64,000 bases of DNA from Chrysemys picta bellii (GCF_011386835.1 NC_088791.1:26696998-26760997); one strand, 5' to 3'. Counted from the first letter of the stretch, positions 24,313 through 36,639 are shown. Notes: generated by a model from the letters alone, not told the origin. Numbers and translations are program-made.

Positions 24313-26044
24313 TTCTGTCCATTTTGCTAAAGGAGCAGCTCCACTAGCTCAAGGCTGACCGGGCTCTTTTCTAACCTACACTTCATTACCACTTATAGTC
24401 TTCATCCAGCAGCTAGTGTCAGTATTTATTGATTCATTTTACTGATAATTACACTGCCCTCGTAGTAAGTCAAAGAATGTCAAGGTGACCGTGATGCCAT
24501 CTGATTGCAGTATGTCTGTAATGTCACAATACATTTGTGTCTGCTAGTCATTCAAAGACAGATATATAAAGAGCATGAGTATGTTTAAAAAGCAGACTAT
24601 TGACTTTATTAGTAATCTGTTATGTCAAATGTTTCATTACTCCCTATATTATATGTCTGATACAATGTTATTGTCTTGGAGAATGCTATTTATATTTTCC
24701 ACCATTCCTAGTAAACTATTACTAATAACTGCTTACATTTGCATAGTACCTTTCACTATAAAGGTTCCAAAATCATCTAAAAGCTTTAAACTAGATATAA
24801 GAACAATTTCCCCACCATCACTAGTTCACTAGATATTCTAATTGAATAAGTTTTACTGTTGTAATTACAGGGGGGGATTTAGGCAAGCAGTTACCCAAGT
24901 GAAATTACTCACGTTAGAATTTTGCAAGGACACCATGCCCAGCACCCACTGTCTTTTGATACTCATGGTACTTAATAGGATTGAGTCCTCAGTTTTACAT
25001 CACATCTGAAAAATAACTCCAACCATCAAGACACAGTGCTCCTTCAGGGATCAAAACTGGAGTATGTTTATCAACTCTTCTGGGATGAATGAACACTATT
25101 GGATTTCCTGTATCACCTTGATTTCTCTTGTCTAAGCACTAACCTAGCCCAAGCCTGATGAACTCATGAGATAGACGGTTTGGCTACAGGCCATCTTCGG
25201 TTTTAATAACTGCATTACTTTTCACTGCTGCTGAAAGTCAGATGGGGATTACAGTATGGTGCCTGGTTTGAGTTTCATAAATCCCTATCTTTTAAGTAAA
25301 TTTATATTTTAATATCAATTTTTTAAAAGTAAAAAATGTTTTATTTAAGAAAATTTCTAATATGGTTTATTCCATGCACTGAATAAATTCAATAGCCTTT
25401 GACATATAGATTACCTTCAGATTTATCCACTAGACAGCTGGATTTTTATACCTCTTATTTTCATCTTTGAGCATATTTTTTCATTCATCTATTCTCAAAT
25501 TTCAGCATACATTTAAAATATATGAAAAATATGTATATATTGATTCCAAAGCTGAGAAGTATTAGTTTTAAAATAAAAGATTTCATGTTCCTTGCCCTGC
25601 TTTGGCAACAGCAGTTACTCAACAGGAAATGAAAACTAAATTCTAGGAAGGGTTTACACAAAGATATTCCTTGTCACATTAAAGAAACTACAGTGCAGCT
25701 TTCTTATATACCAACTTGTAAATTAAGCATAAAATAGTGTTGAAAAATTATACCTTAAATTATTACTCAAGTTTTTCCTCCTCCAATTTATTAAGAGTCA
25801 TCAAGCTATGTAGTCAATTGTTCTTTTCACAAGCACTATGCACAGCCATATAGTAATAATAAATTTTAGTTTACGGGCTATGAAAAAGGATTTAACAAGA
25901 ATAGGAAATAGCAGGATGAACATTACTATAATTTCTAATAAACTATAAACTGAACAACATTCCCACTTTAAGTCTTGGCAACTTTTTATGTTTTAAAAAC
26001 ATAGCGGCTGGATCTTCCTCATGCCAGCTTCCACTTGTAACCCT
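24313..26044. other. AT-rich non-coding stretch, no gene seen
   Basis: 1.7 kb without a recognisable exon, RNA gene or repeat end. Confidence 0.45.
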
Positions 26045-26052
26045 GCAATGCT

Positions 26053-26275
26053 CAGGGCCGGCTCCAGGCACCAGCTTAACAAGCAGGTGCTTGGGGCGGC
26101 CCAGGGAGAGGGGCGGCACCTGCGGCAATTCAAGGGCAGCAGGTCCCCCACTCCCTCTAGGAGCGAAGGACCTGCCATTGAACTGCCGCTGCCGATCGCG
26201 ACTTTTTTTTTTTCCAATTGCCGCCGCCGATTGCTTTTTTTGCTTGGGGCAGCAGAAATGCTGGAGCCGGCCCTG
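26053..26275. mobile_element. hAT-like element, TIR CAGGGCCGGCTC family, 223 bp, exact 8-bp duplication
   Basis: Ends CAGGGCCGGCTCCAG and CTGGAGCCGGCCCTG are perfect inverted repeats over 15 bases. GCAATGCT is duplicated exactly at 26045-26052 and 26276-26283, the 8-bp size of hAT transposons. The body holds GGTGCTTGGGGCGGC near each end and a T-run in the middle. No transposase. Open frames over it are artefacts. Confidence 0.93.
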
Positions 26276-26689
26276 GCAATGCTGTATATGCTTTTGGTGC
26301 AGTAACACCAGCAAACACACCTGACAGATTCCTAAAAGTTTTGTTCAAATGTGGGACTGGACTTGACCCCTTAACAGACTGAACCTGGCTCTTGTTGCTG
26401 TCCTTCTCTCCTGGAAGAAGGGTTACATACGCACATGTGCCTGTTTGCAATGCATACTTCTATCCATAAAATATTTGAGGGTGCCTACATTTGCAAGTGC
26501 AGGAACTTGATCTAAGTAAACTACTATCTTCAGAATAGCCAAGCTGTGTCCCTGATATGCCCACACACAGTTCGGAGGGGATCTGGCAGAAGGGATCAAT
26601 CTTATGGGGAAAAAAGGCATGAGCGTCTGTGCCTACTACAGCACGCTCTCCTCCAGAACATGGAACAGAACCCAAGATTCCTGAGACTC

Positions 26690-27085
26690 ACCATTCCTCT
26701 GCAGTCAGCAAATACCTATGAAAACCACTGGCAAAGTGTGTATCTCATCCCCTTCTAGAGGATGCAACCTACTATTGCTGTCAGTTACTCTGTTAGTTCA
26801 AGTGCCAGAGGTCTGTGTAGTGGATCTAAGAGTTCCAACTCTGCTGATGAACCGTGGGGATAGTAGTCTGATGCCACATGATGGAATTTCTGTTTTTTAA
26901 ATTTGCTTTTTTTAAAAAAGATAGGTAATTATGCAGAAATTAATTGACTGAACATTCAGGTTGCAAAGTTAAGCAGCCAAAGCCAACATTAATTCTGCTC
27001 CCTTGTGCATAAACACAATGAAACATACTTTAATTACCTGATCACATCCTATATTTTCCCCAGAACCCCTACTTCATTCAGTGCA
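26690..27085 (+). repeat. Unnamed dispersed repeat 'A', copy 1
   Basis: Shares ordered blocks with 45405-45755: GTCAGCAAATA, CCACTGGCAAAG, CAACCTACTA, CAGTTACTCT, GTGTAGTGGAT, AGTTCCAA, TTTGCTTTTTTT. Its 3' part (AATTACCTGATCACAT, TTCATTCAGTGCACAGG) also matches 39690-39905. The small open frames inside are not conserved between copies. Confidence 0.7.
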
Positions 27086-27234
27086 CAGGATAGTCTTAAT
27101 CTAGGGATGAATGAGAGTTGTACAGCCAAAGAGGCTGTTGCCTGTTGGATCCATGCCTCATTTGTTGCAGAAATTAGAAGGTATGTATTGAATGAGGTGG
27201 ACTATTGCAGGAAGAAAAAGGATAGTTTTATGGT

Positions 27235-27660
27235 TAAGGCAGTTGAATGCTGCCCTAAAGAATGGATTCTATCACTGCCTCTACCACAGCGTTCCTGTGT
27301 GATGCTAGGCAAGTCACTTAAACCATACTTTTCACATGTGGTCACTAACTGTGTCTTCCTCATTTTCCGGATGGCCAACTTCATAGCCTGGAGTGTGATT
27401 TGCAAACGTACTAAACAGTTACAGCTGCAACTGAAGTCAATGGGAACTGCACTTTGAACATACAAAGTGCTATATATTGGTAAAACTGGGCACCCAAATT
27501 AGTGAATATTTTTTCTCAATCCTTCTGCACCTCAACTCTGAAAAATGGGGATAATACCACCGGCTCACCTCACATCAGTGTGAGAAAGATAAATTAATTA
27601 ATATTTGTGAAGTATTTGGATATTATAGTGATGAGCAGCACAGAAAAGCCCAGGAGGAAA
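27235..27660 (+). repeat. MIR/CORE-SINE relic split by a foldback insertion
   Basis: 27235-27370 resembles the tRNA-derived and core part of MIR (GGTTAAGGCAGTTGAATGCT, GTGTGATGCTAGGCAAGTCA). The 3' half resumes near 27530 (AAAAATGGGGATAATACC, TTAATATTTGTGAAGTATTTG). The ~150 bases between contain AGCTGCAACTGAAGTCAATGGGA, of the foldback type, so the MIR was probably interrupted. It is old and non-functional. Confidence 0.65.
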
Positions 27661-27814
27661 TTAAATTTTGCTCTGAAGGCAGAATTATTGAATAACATGC
27701 AGTAAACAAGGCTTATCACATTAACAATGAGGATAAAATAAAATATTGAATAACTGCTCATTAAGTAAATGCTGCCCATTCTGTGCACTGAATGAGGCAA
27801 GGTTGCTGTGGAAA

Positions 27815-27960
27815 AAAGTAGTATGTGATTATGTAATTAAAGAATGCATGATAATGCATATGCACAAGGGTGTGAATTAGGGTTGTGCAGGCAACCTTAA
27901 TACTAGTGTTTCCTAACTTTTGAGTTCTTGAATTGGCAGCCTTAATATTCTACTAACATA
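27815..27960 (-). repeat. Unnamed dispersed repeat 'A', 3' part, minus strand
   Basis: The reverse complement contains TTAATTACATAATCACATAC followed by a T-run. Preceding it is TATTAAGGTTGCCTGCACAA, which parallels the ATTAAGGTTGTATGGTCA and ACATGATCACATACT blocks of the copy at 45405-45755. Confidence 0.5.
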
Positions 27961-28016
27961 GTTGTGTGTCATATATATATATCAGTCTGAAACAATAAAG
28001 TGAAACAGCTATCAGT

Positions 28017-28090
28017 AGTCTCTACAGGTCATCTATACTAGCCATTACACTAGCCATCTATACTGGTCATCTATACTAGCTATTATACTG
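28017..28090. repeat. Short tandem repeat of CATCTATACTAGCCATTA-like units
   Basis: About four imperfect units of CATCTATACT(A/G)G(C/T)CATTA-type sequence follow one another, with partial units between. Confidence 0.7.
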
Positions 28091-28215
28091 TAAACTACAC
28101 ATTTAAACAACAAAGTCTTTTTTATTAAATCAGGATTTCTTTATTTTTACATAATTTACATTAATCATAATGTTGCATATGATTAATGAACTAACTACTA
28201 CCATTTGTCATTATC

Positions 28216-29892
28216 TGTGACAGAGGCCTATTGATGGTTCACTACTCTGTGTCAGCAACCCTTGTCAGGCCTGACATACTCACTACACTTAACACTCTGT
28301 TGTCATGATACATACCCAAAAGGTGACATGTAATATATCACTGGAAAATTAACTTATTATTAATATACTTGTGTGATGCATATATGGGGTGTGTATAAAT
28401 AGTTATGGATATGTGCTAGAATTATGTTATTAAAATGTGTTTGGCAAGCAATGTATAAGCACCGTGTGCCTTAGACAAAGGAATGTACATTTGTTTGTCT
28501 GTACAGCCTGATCATCAGCCAGAGCCCACAAAAGGCCATTTGCACATAAGATAAACAAAGCTAACATAGTGTCTCCACCTCAGCAGGAGACAGAAACTTT
28601 ATCTGGGCTATAAAAACATAAGATCTGAACTTTAAATGATAAGTAATTGAATCAACTGACTGTATAAAATATTACTGTATTATAAAAGTATATCAGGTAA
28701 GACCTTATGAAAGCTAATGGCACACTGGTGATGAAAATGATTGTGAAATTTACGTATAAACACTATATGATGAAATATGGATACTCAATGGTATTATGCT
28801 TTAAAGTCTGTGACCAAACACAGAGAAAAACAGGTACCCCCCCCACACACACACACACACAGGAAGAAAGGTAGCACTGTGGAACCAAAACAACTGAAGC
28901 CCTATTTACATATGAATCAGCAGGGAATGAGAAGTCCAGCATGAGGAAGAGAAAGGTAAGAACGATATGAGGTCATCCTGACTCTGGGGACATAACAGTG
29001 AGTTTGGGAAGATAATAATAATCTTATAATAAGGAGAGAGAAGAAGCCATCTTGGCATCCATCTTTGGACAGACGCCAGGGGCCAGAGCTCTTGCAAGCT
29101 GAGAAAGATGGGTCATTCAACCAACAGGGTTGAAGTCTCTGGGAACTGAATATATGTGAGAAACCTGCTTAGGCAAGAATCTTTCACTTAGGAAGACAAT
29201 GGAAACCAGCACCTTGTACTTCTGTGGAAGGTCCTGACTGAGAGAACATCAGCCATGGCCAGAAAGAAAAAGACCGGTAAGAACTCTACCTTGAACCAAG
29301 GCTGTAGTTTGTTGAGTCAAGTCTTAGCCACTAGAAAGCATACTTTTACTTCTGTTTGTTTGTAAACTTTCTAACTTTATTCTTTCTACTTGGTATCACT
29401 TAACCTATGTCCTTTTGTTAATAAACTTGTTTTATTTTTACAATATACTAATTCAGTGCTGTGCTTGAAGGGAAGGGTGTATTTACCCCAGTTAAGTTAA
29501 TAAACTGTAATGTGCTTTTGTCTTTTTAAAGGAGCAAGTGGCCCTTGCTATTTCTCTGAGTATTCCAGGAAAGGGTGGGACCCTTCAGGGCAGATGGCTT
29601 TGGGGAAGTTTGGGACTAGTGGTGTCTTGGGGTCACCTCTACAAGTAGTAACCAGAAGCTGGTGGAAACCAGGATGGAACTGCTGTGTTACAGGCAGGCT
29701 GCTGGGATCAGAGTGCTGAACCATGGCTGGACAGCACACAGACTCAGGGAACTGCATGCTAGTCTGCTGGCTGTTGGTGTCCATGCTGTGAGCCACAGTA
29801 GCAGAGCATTAAAGGCACCCAGGGTTAAAGGGTAGGCAGTGACACAGCCGCTTACTGATCTGGATTGCACCCCAAAACATGACATTGTCACA
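28216..29892 (+). mobile_element. Long LTR-like element, 1.68 kb
   Basis: TGTGACA at 28216 and TGTCACA ending at 29892 form an inverted TG...CA terminus. TATAAAT at 28394-28400 and AATAAA at 29420-29425 are in plausible U3/R positions. A CA microsatellite sits inside at 28844-28861. No gag, pol or env reading frame is visible, and the open frames in 29500-29900 overlap on both strands without recognisable motifs. Flanking pentamers (TTATC and AACCC) do not match, so either the ends are slightly wrong or the duplication has decayed. The resemblance to turtle endogenous-retrovirus LTRs is from memory. Confidence 0.5.
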
Positions 29893-31580
29893 AACCCATT
29901 ACAATGAAGCACTGTAAAATACCTCTGTTACTGAATTCCTCAATTTATTGTAATCATTTTACAAGATGTATAACAGCAAAAGGAATTATCCAGTCATTCC
30001 AAATGTTAAAGCAGTGCTTTATTAAATGCTTTTATTAAAAAATAAAATGCAATAAAACTTCAAAAATGCTCTATGTTTTCACCTTAATATATTCTGGGCA
30101 TCCCCAGGGAGAACAACAGATGTATCAAATAGTTGGAGAAGCACCACTATCTAATAAACTTGCATGCCAAATTGACCCAGGATTGGCCCCAGTACAAATG
30201 TTTACCACTTTGGTTTTGGCTATGTAAACTGCTTGTAAACGCTTTCTCAATTGAAAACCCTAGGGCTCCTTTATAAACACTGTATCATCCCACAAAATAG
30301 TCTGCCTCCTTCCCACTTGTCCAACCAGCTGATCAAATTATCTGTAAAACATTACGTGTTGCTTGATGCTATTAATCTCTTACCTGCTACTCTGTAACAC
30401 AACAAAGATCACAAATAAACACAATTTTATGCATTCCTCATTTTGAGAAAGGATTTTGCTGTCTTTGATGTCACTACCTTAAGACATATTAAAGGATATA
30501 GTCGCAGATATATAAAAACTATAGAAAAGTACATTTCTGATGAGGTAAACCCAGGCAAGTATTGTCAATTTTATGATTATGAAAATATACTGGATTAAAA
30601 AAAATCAAATTCTATATGTAATGCGTATGACAGGAGACAGGCACTTTTCGTAGGAAGGGTCAACTTCTGGCTATAAGTACAATAAATAGGAATTGACAAC
30701 GCCATGACATTTTATCTTTAAAGATTTCACTGTCATTATGGTTCTGGTACAGAATGTTGACAATGAGGGGAATCTTAAAACTATACTCAAATTTAAACTT
30801 TCTTGACCAATGTCAGATTGGCATCAACTCACAATTTAATTAACTGTTAACAGATTCTTCCAGATATGACTGCTATACAGATATTTTTTCTTCCTGTTAA
30901 TTAGTAATTATGCATTGGCAGGAAAAACAGTGTTTCTTTCCAATTATTCCAGAACTCAGTGATTATTTAAAGTTGGCTAATTAGCAGTGGACGGCTGGTA
31001 CATCTTCTGGGCAAATTGTGTTTGATAATCCCTATTAAAATATACATGGCAGTAGTTGACTTGTAACAAAAAAAAAAGTGGCAGTTCAAAGGGTATTAGA
31101 TACAGCACAAGGCAAATGGGGACCTATTAAAATTTCCCCAACTGTTCTAATGAGAATGCCGAGGGTAATTTCTTCCTAGTTTACCATCTGTTTGGTTTCT
31201 GGCATGTACTTCTGGTGTGAAGGGAGGGTCCTGGAGCCCATTTGGCTTGTCACAAAGTAAACCAGGGATCTGAAGCAAGTTCAGTAGTTTACAAAGCAGC
31301 CCGTCAAGAGCAATGTTATGTGCATAGCTGAAAACTTTTTTAAAAAGTTAAAAAGTTTAATAACATTTCACAGAATATTCCCTACTTTTTAAAGCTGTGA
31401 GTATAGCCACTGGAAAAAAAACTTCATAGGCTCACCTATGAATAAAATTCAACAGCTGGCTTTTTTCCATCTCTTATAAAAGTAACGGGAGATGTTTTTC
31501 CTTTATCTAGATCTGTAAGCTAAAACATTACTCCACAAATACCTATATTTGAGTATAAGTAGGTAGTGCTCCTAATACAC
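29893..31580. other. AT-rich non-coding stretch, no gene seen
   Basis: No exon, RNA gene or repeat boundary could be supported across this 1.7 kb. Confidence 0.45.
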
Positions 31581-31589
31581 AGCTCAGTG

Positions 31590-32183
31590 TAGAAAAATGC
31601 CCCCCCCCTGCAGAATCCCTTTGCTTCCTTGCAGAAAATGCTGCACCAGTACTCACTCAGGCTCCCCGGCAGCTCAGCAGCTCAGAGGCATCTGATCTGG
31701 CAGCCGGGGGTAAGGGGGAGAGAGGTAAATCACTGTGGGGGGCGGAGGATGGGGATGCCCTGGCCACCCAGGGTCATCAGTCCCAGCTTTGGAGGGGGGA
31801 GGGCGACAGAGACCGACTTCCCCCTTCCACTTCCCTGCATAGTGCAGCCGGGGCTGGGTCAGATCAAGCCCCAGAAACTTCCCCTAGCTGCAGGAAGCTC
31901 TGCGCCGCAGGGGGAGGGGATGTCTGCATGCGGGGCGGTTGAAGCTTGGGGGAGTTCCAGGTGCGGGTGGGTGAGGCTCAGCGGGGGGGGAGGGTTGGTA
32001 CGAAGGAGGGTCCAGATGCACCGCGGTTGGGCGGACAGAGGGAGCAGCTCCCTGTACAGTGATCCCTCCCCCCACATGCGCACCTGTAACCCCACCACCA
32101 CCAAGCCCCCATCTGTATCAGGAGCCCGCCACACCCAGAACCCCCATGGAGCCCTCCCGAGCTGCCCACACCCAGATTGCGCC
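31590..32183. repeat. GC-rich dispersed repeat body
   Basis: A GC-rich block with CCACACCCAGAACCC and CCCACACCCAGATTGCGCC words. Its sequence continues across the inserted hAT-like element into CACACAGAACCCTGG at 32680, so the block and the foldback that follows may be parts of one composite repeat. The 185-codon plus-strand frame and the overlapping minus-strand frames are low-complexity and probably chance. Confidence 0.45.
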
Positions 32184-32671
32184 TAGGGTGACCAGATGAC
32201 AGGAAGAAAATATCGGGACACAAGGGGGGGGGAGGGGGGGGTCACTGGCGGAGCAAAAAAAAACAAAAAACTGAGTGCTGCCGGTGTAATGACACAAACA
32301 GCTCCCTCTCCCAATTCCCTACTGTGACCCAGTGCTGCTGGCAGTCGGGGGCGGGAGCTGAGAACAGCCCAGGGCTGCGGGCAGTCAAAGGAGATTATGC
32401 ACCCTTTCTTAGGTATGCATACCTTCAGCCTCTGGTTTTTAGGAGTGGGGGGGGGGAGAGAAACCAACAGAGAACAGCTGAGTGCTGCCGGCAGTCAGAG
32501 GAGAAGAAAAAAAAAAGCCGAGAACAGCTGAGTGCTGCCGGCAGCCCGGCAGAGAAAAAAAAAAAAAAAAAAAGCGGAGTGCAGCGTCCCGACCGAAGAT
32601 CAATCGGGACGCGGGACAAATGCCTAAATATCGGGACGGTCCCGATTTTATCGGGACGTCTGGTCACCCTA
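32184..32671. mobile_element. hAT-like element, TIR TAGGGTGACCAGA family, 488 bp, exact 8-bp duplication
   Basis: Ends TAGGGTGACCAGATG and CGTCTGGTCACCCTA are inverted repeats. ATTGCGCC is duplicated exactly at 32176-32183 and 32672-32679. The right-hand TATCGGGACGGTCCCGATTT palindrome matches the start of the 5711-6679 copy. Inside, AACAGCTGAGTGCTGCCGGC occurs twice, each followed by an A-rich run (about 32505 and 32553), giving a short tandem duplication. No protein is encoded. Confidence 0.93.
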
Positions 32672-32693
32672 ATTGCGCCACACAGAACCCTGG

Positions 32694-32982
32694 AACTCTT
32701 GAGGGAATTCTGCACTGAAAAATTTAAACATTTTAAATTCTGCAAAGTTCTGAATATTTTAATTGTCAAAATAACACAGAAACACAACAACAATATAATC
32801 ACACCGTTTTCAATTATTTTGGTAATTTATTTCAAAATACTTATCAGCAAATAATTGAAAATGGTGTGATTATATTGTGTTATTTTGACAAATAAAATAT
32901 GCAGAATTTTAAAATGTGTGCAGAATATTTAATTTTTTGGCGCAGAATATTTTCTTTTTTGGTGCAGAATTCCCTCAGGAGT
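32694..32982. mobile_element. AT-rich foldback element, 289 bp
   Basis: ACTCTTGAGGGAATTCTGCA at the left and TGCAGAATTCCCTCAGGAGT at the right are inverted repeats with one mismatch. The arms go on pairing inward (TTTCAATTATTTTGGT with ATAATTGAAAATGGTG, TCAAAATAACAC with GTGTTATTTTGACA), so almost the whole element can fold into one hairpin. No target duplication was recognised. Confidence 0.8.
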
Positions 32983-33489
32983 ATCAGATGCATTGTGATT
33001 GAAATGGGCCCAATTCTTATGATGGCTATAGGGAGCACAAGTCAGAATGACTCCAACTGCATGCTCTTACAGGGTGCAGCATGCACTCCAGATACCTCAT
33101 GCACTGCACTCTCTTCCTCCTCTCACTCCCCACCCCCCCGTTCCTCATATAACTTGAGTCCAATTCCCAGTCCCTCACTCTCACCAAACCCCACATCAAA
33201 TCTCCAGCTTCCTACCTGTAATTTTCACCCCTCTTGCTGTCTCCCTCCTTCTCTTTTAAAAAGGAGTGCAGAAGGTCTTGTAGCTTCCCAATAGGGCCAC
33301 TCATTGCATGCTGGAGCCTTCCAGTTCTTTGCTTCTCAAAGTGCAACACCTCTTTGAAGGGAAATGTCAGAACGAGGGATTTTCTGCTTTACTGCTTTGC
33401 ATGAGGTGTGCAGTCCTGGGGTACAAGTAACCATAAAACTGAAGGGTGCAATAAGCAAACATATTAAGATGTAGCAGTGAGGCCATCAG

Positions 33490-33875
33490 CCTGTTCATGG
33501 ATTCCAAGGCCAGAAGGCAACATTGTGATCATCTAGTCCAGGGGTTCTCAAACTGGGGGTCAGGATCCCTCAGGAGGTCGCAAGGTTATTGCATAGGGGG
33601 TCACAAGCTATCAGCCTCCATCCCAAACCCCGCTTTGCCTCCAGCATTTATAATGGCGTTAAATATATAAATCAATGTTTTTAATTTTTAAGAGGGGTCG
33701 CACTCAGAGGCTTGCTATGTGAAAGGGGTCACCAGTACAAAACTTGGAGAACCACTGGTCTAGTCTGACCCCTTGCATAACAGGCTGTAGAACTTCCCCA
33801 AAATAGTTCCTAGGGCATCTCTTTTAGAAAAACATCCAACCTTGATTTGAAAATTGTCAGTTGGGTCCTCATTTT
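33490..33875 (-). mobile_element. CR1 3' fragment (minus strand) split by a hAT insertion
   Basis: The plus strand reads CATGGATTCCAAGGCCAGAAG, then ATCATCTAGTC, then after the insertion TCTAGTCTGACCCCTTGCA and TTTTAGAAAAACATCCAACC. This is the reverse complement of the conserved 3' end of a CR1 subfamily common in turtles and other sauropsids. A related scrap lies at 35035-35105. Confidence 0.7.
33539..33757. mobile_element. hAT non-autonomous element, TIR CAGGGGTTCTCAAACT, 219 bp
   Basis: Left end CAGGGGTTCTCAAACT pairs with right end ACTTGGAGAACCACTG. Flanks ATCTAGTC (33531-33538) and GTCTAGTC (33758-33765) agree at 7 of 8 bases. Removal restores the CR1 3' sequence. CAG(N)GGTTCTCAA termini are typical of Charlie-like hAT elements. 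Confidence 0.88.
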
Positions 33876-34594
33876 ACGTGGGGAGAGGGATAGCAGTAGA
33901 GTGGGGGGTAAGGAATATAATCAGGGATGAAGATGGGTCCATAGGGAAGGGTATTTGGGGACTAGAGGAGGAGTGGGACAAGGAGGGAATCCTGGGAAGG
34001 ACAAGGAAGGAGAGTGGAGACTTGAAAATAAATACAATACTAAAATGAAAATTGAGCTGAGCCCAGAAACACAAACAGGACTAATGGAATAAGTGATGAT
34101 CCAGAAAGATGGAGTTTGAGATATCTTTAGTGAACTAGTATATGCCAGGAGATCTCACAAGGAGAAAATAATTCATATTAAAAAGAAGGTTTAAAGCTTA
34201 TTTCTGTGCTGAAAGATTCTCATAGCCTGGTTAGTCAGGCATACAGCACATATTTCTGTCTTCTCTCAGTTCTGATTTTAGATTTGCAGTTCATGTTTAA
34301 CTAAGTCTGACCAAAGGTTCTGTTTGGGTCAATGGACAAATATTTAGGATCTACATTAAATTTACCCAAATCAGTTCACTCATTCCTTCCTAACACGATT
34401 GTTAGATGAATATTCAAATTAATATTTTGATAAGATGGTAAAGTCCCTACAGGAAAACAGAAGTGACTCATTCTCTTGGCCAGAGAATATATGTTTTTAT
34501 GCCTATAAACATAAAGAAACCTAACCCCTTTGGAATAAATCTATCAGGATAAATCTTTCCCCCCCCCCCCCATAATGATTCCAAACAGAGGAAA

Positions 34595-34940
34595 CTAACT
34601 AAGGGCTTCTCTTCACTGCATTGCCATCTTGAGCTACAACCTGAGTTTTGATCCTAACCTGATCACACACAAAAATCTCTAGTTTTAAGTGGTGCTTTAA
34701 GCTTGAGCTAACTGGCCTGTCAGCTGCTATGGGCTGAAGCACCACTGCTGCTGATGCTGGAGCCAGTAATGCAGTGGGGTTGCAGCAGCTTGAGTTACAC
34801 CACCCATCAGCTGCTAATCCAGTCATTCTGTGTATCTACAGTGTTGTCTTGAAGTGTGGTCACTCTCATTCAAACTAGGCTAGCTCGAACGGAGTGACAT
34901 GAGTGTAGTAACTTCAGCTAACTATTGCAGAGAAGAACTA
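34595..34940. mobile_element. Decayed MITE-like element, copy 2 (see 18107-18405)
   Basis: Starts GGGCTTCTCTTCACTGCA and contains AAGTGGTGCTTTAAGCTTGA, CATCAGCTGCTAATCCAGTCA, TTGTCTTGAAGTGTGGTCAC and GAGTGTAGTAACTTC in the same order as the copy near 18.1 kb. Ends are approximate. Confidence 0.55.
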
Positions 34941-35034
34941 ACAGCATTTGGGTCTCTATCAAATGTTTTTCTAAGTTAGGTAGTTAAAAAATAATTATCA
35001 TGACAGCATGAAAGATAGATCTATTGGAAAAATT

Positions 35035-35105
35035 TAATAGATTTTATCGCCAGACAGGACCATTAAGATAGTCTAGTCTGACCCCCTACATAAAATTCCC
35101 CCAGT
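35035..35105 (-). repeat. Short CR1 3' scrap
   Basis: ATCGCCAGACAGGACCATTA followed by GTCTAGTCTGACCCCCTACA resembles the same CR1 3' end as at 33490-33875, strongly truncated. Confidence 0.5.
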
Positions 35106-36639
35106 AATTTATGCACTAGAGAGAATTATTCTTTCCTACTACACAGATAAACACTACCAAGCCCAGTGTCCTAATTTTCATCCCTCCAGTTCTTGTAAGG
35201 GCCAACTTCTGTCAAGTTTCTTCTCCACAAAATGCCACACAAGTGTCCAAATTGATGTTTTTAGGCCTCACACAATTTCAGCCAATTTTTTTAAGTTCAG
35301 TTCTGTATGTACTATGACAATCCCACCCACATATGACTGATAGATAGGTGGATCTGCTTCTCTGATAACAAAAAGAAAAATGAAACAGAATGTTATTAGC
35401 CTTCCTAGCAATGTTCTTTATGTTTCTTTCAAAAAGTAAAAGCATGCCATTGTCTCTATTGTTACTTTGCTTCCAATGACCCTGAAATATATTAAACATT
35501 GTGGCTAATACATTTTTAAAACTACCTAATTCCTCTAGGATCTGATCCTATAGTGTACTGATTGCTATCTGGGAGGCCTTCACCACTTCACAGGGTAAGT
35601 TCCCAAATGAGCCTAAAAACTAAAAGCTGTTATCACCATTCCTCTCATGGTTCTTTTTTACTGCCAGTGTTAGGAGAGAGCACAATAGCATCTGGTCTTC
35701 ATGATCATCCAAATGACTTTCTTGAATTTATACTTAAACTTAAGAGCAAGCAAAGAAAAACAGCAATTAAAAATTAAATGAGATTTTATCTAAAATGCCA
35801 TTTAAACAACTCTGCTCAGATAACACAATGAGCCCTACAGTTTGCATGGTTAAGCTACAGCTCAAAAGACAGGTCAGAGATGGAAACATTTTTTCTGCAA
35901 CGCGTAAAGGGATATTCATAATTAAACAGTAGACTTCCTTAGGGCATCGTGTTTCAGTATTCATATCAACAAGAAAAATGAGATATTTCAAACTATGCAT
36001 GACTGATTTTGCATATCTTCTGCTTTAATTTTTTTCTGGCCTTTAGGCTTTGAGATCTTTTTGGTCAGGAGTGCACACATTTTAGAAAGTCTTGTTGTTG
36101 AGTCTTTTCATCTACTATTCCAAGAATATGTTAACACTTAAAGAGTTAGGTTTAGAAAATGATATCTGACAAATAAAGAAGAGATCATGTTTTGTTTTGT
36201 TGTGTATGTTCTATAAATACTGGGCACAGTGAGGAGCACAACATAACACACACATTTTATGGACGATAATGCCAATGAAGAAACTTAGGGGAAAATATGT
36301 TTGCTTTTTTTGTAAATGACCAATCCTGCTTAGATCATATTAAATATCTTACTTAACCATCATTCTTAGTTAGACCTAGTTAAACATAATATTTACCGTT
36401 TACTTTTTTGAGTTGTTAGGAAATTATTAATATTCTTTGATGTTTGATTTAAACTACTTAACATTTCATACTGAAAGATTATAGTCTTACAGTAAATTGG
36501 CCATTCCAGAAATTTGAGATATGTACATAAACCCTGTACAATTCCTATCATTTACAGTTTTTAAATCAAATATGAAGGTAACTCATCCACACCATGGATC
36601 CGGATGTATAAAAATACTATACAACAATGGTACTCAACC
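35106..36639. other. No feature recognised
   Basis: AT-rich non-coding sequence. A GT donor-like word at 35596 sits in a GATCTGATCCTATAG context typical of dispersed repeats rather than an exon. Confidence 0.4.

Noticed and set aside
31629..32186. 185-codon plus-strand frame
   Set aside because: It runs through a GC-rich repeat, ends at the hAT insertion, and has a competing set of minus-strand frames. No splice or homology support.
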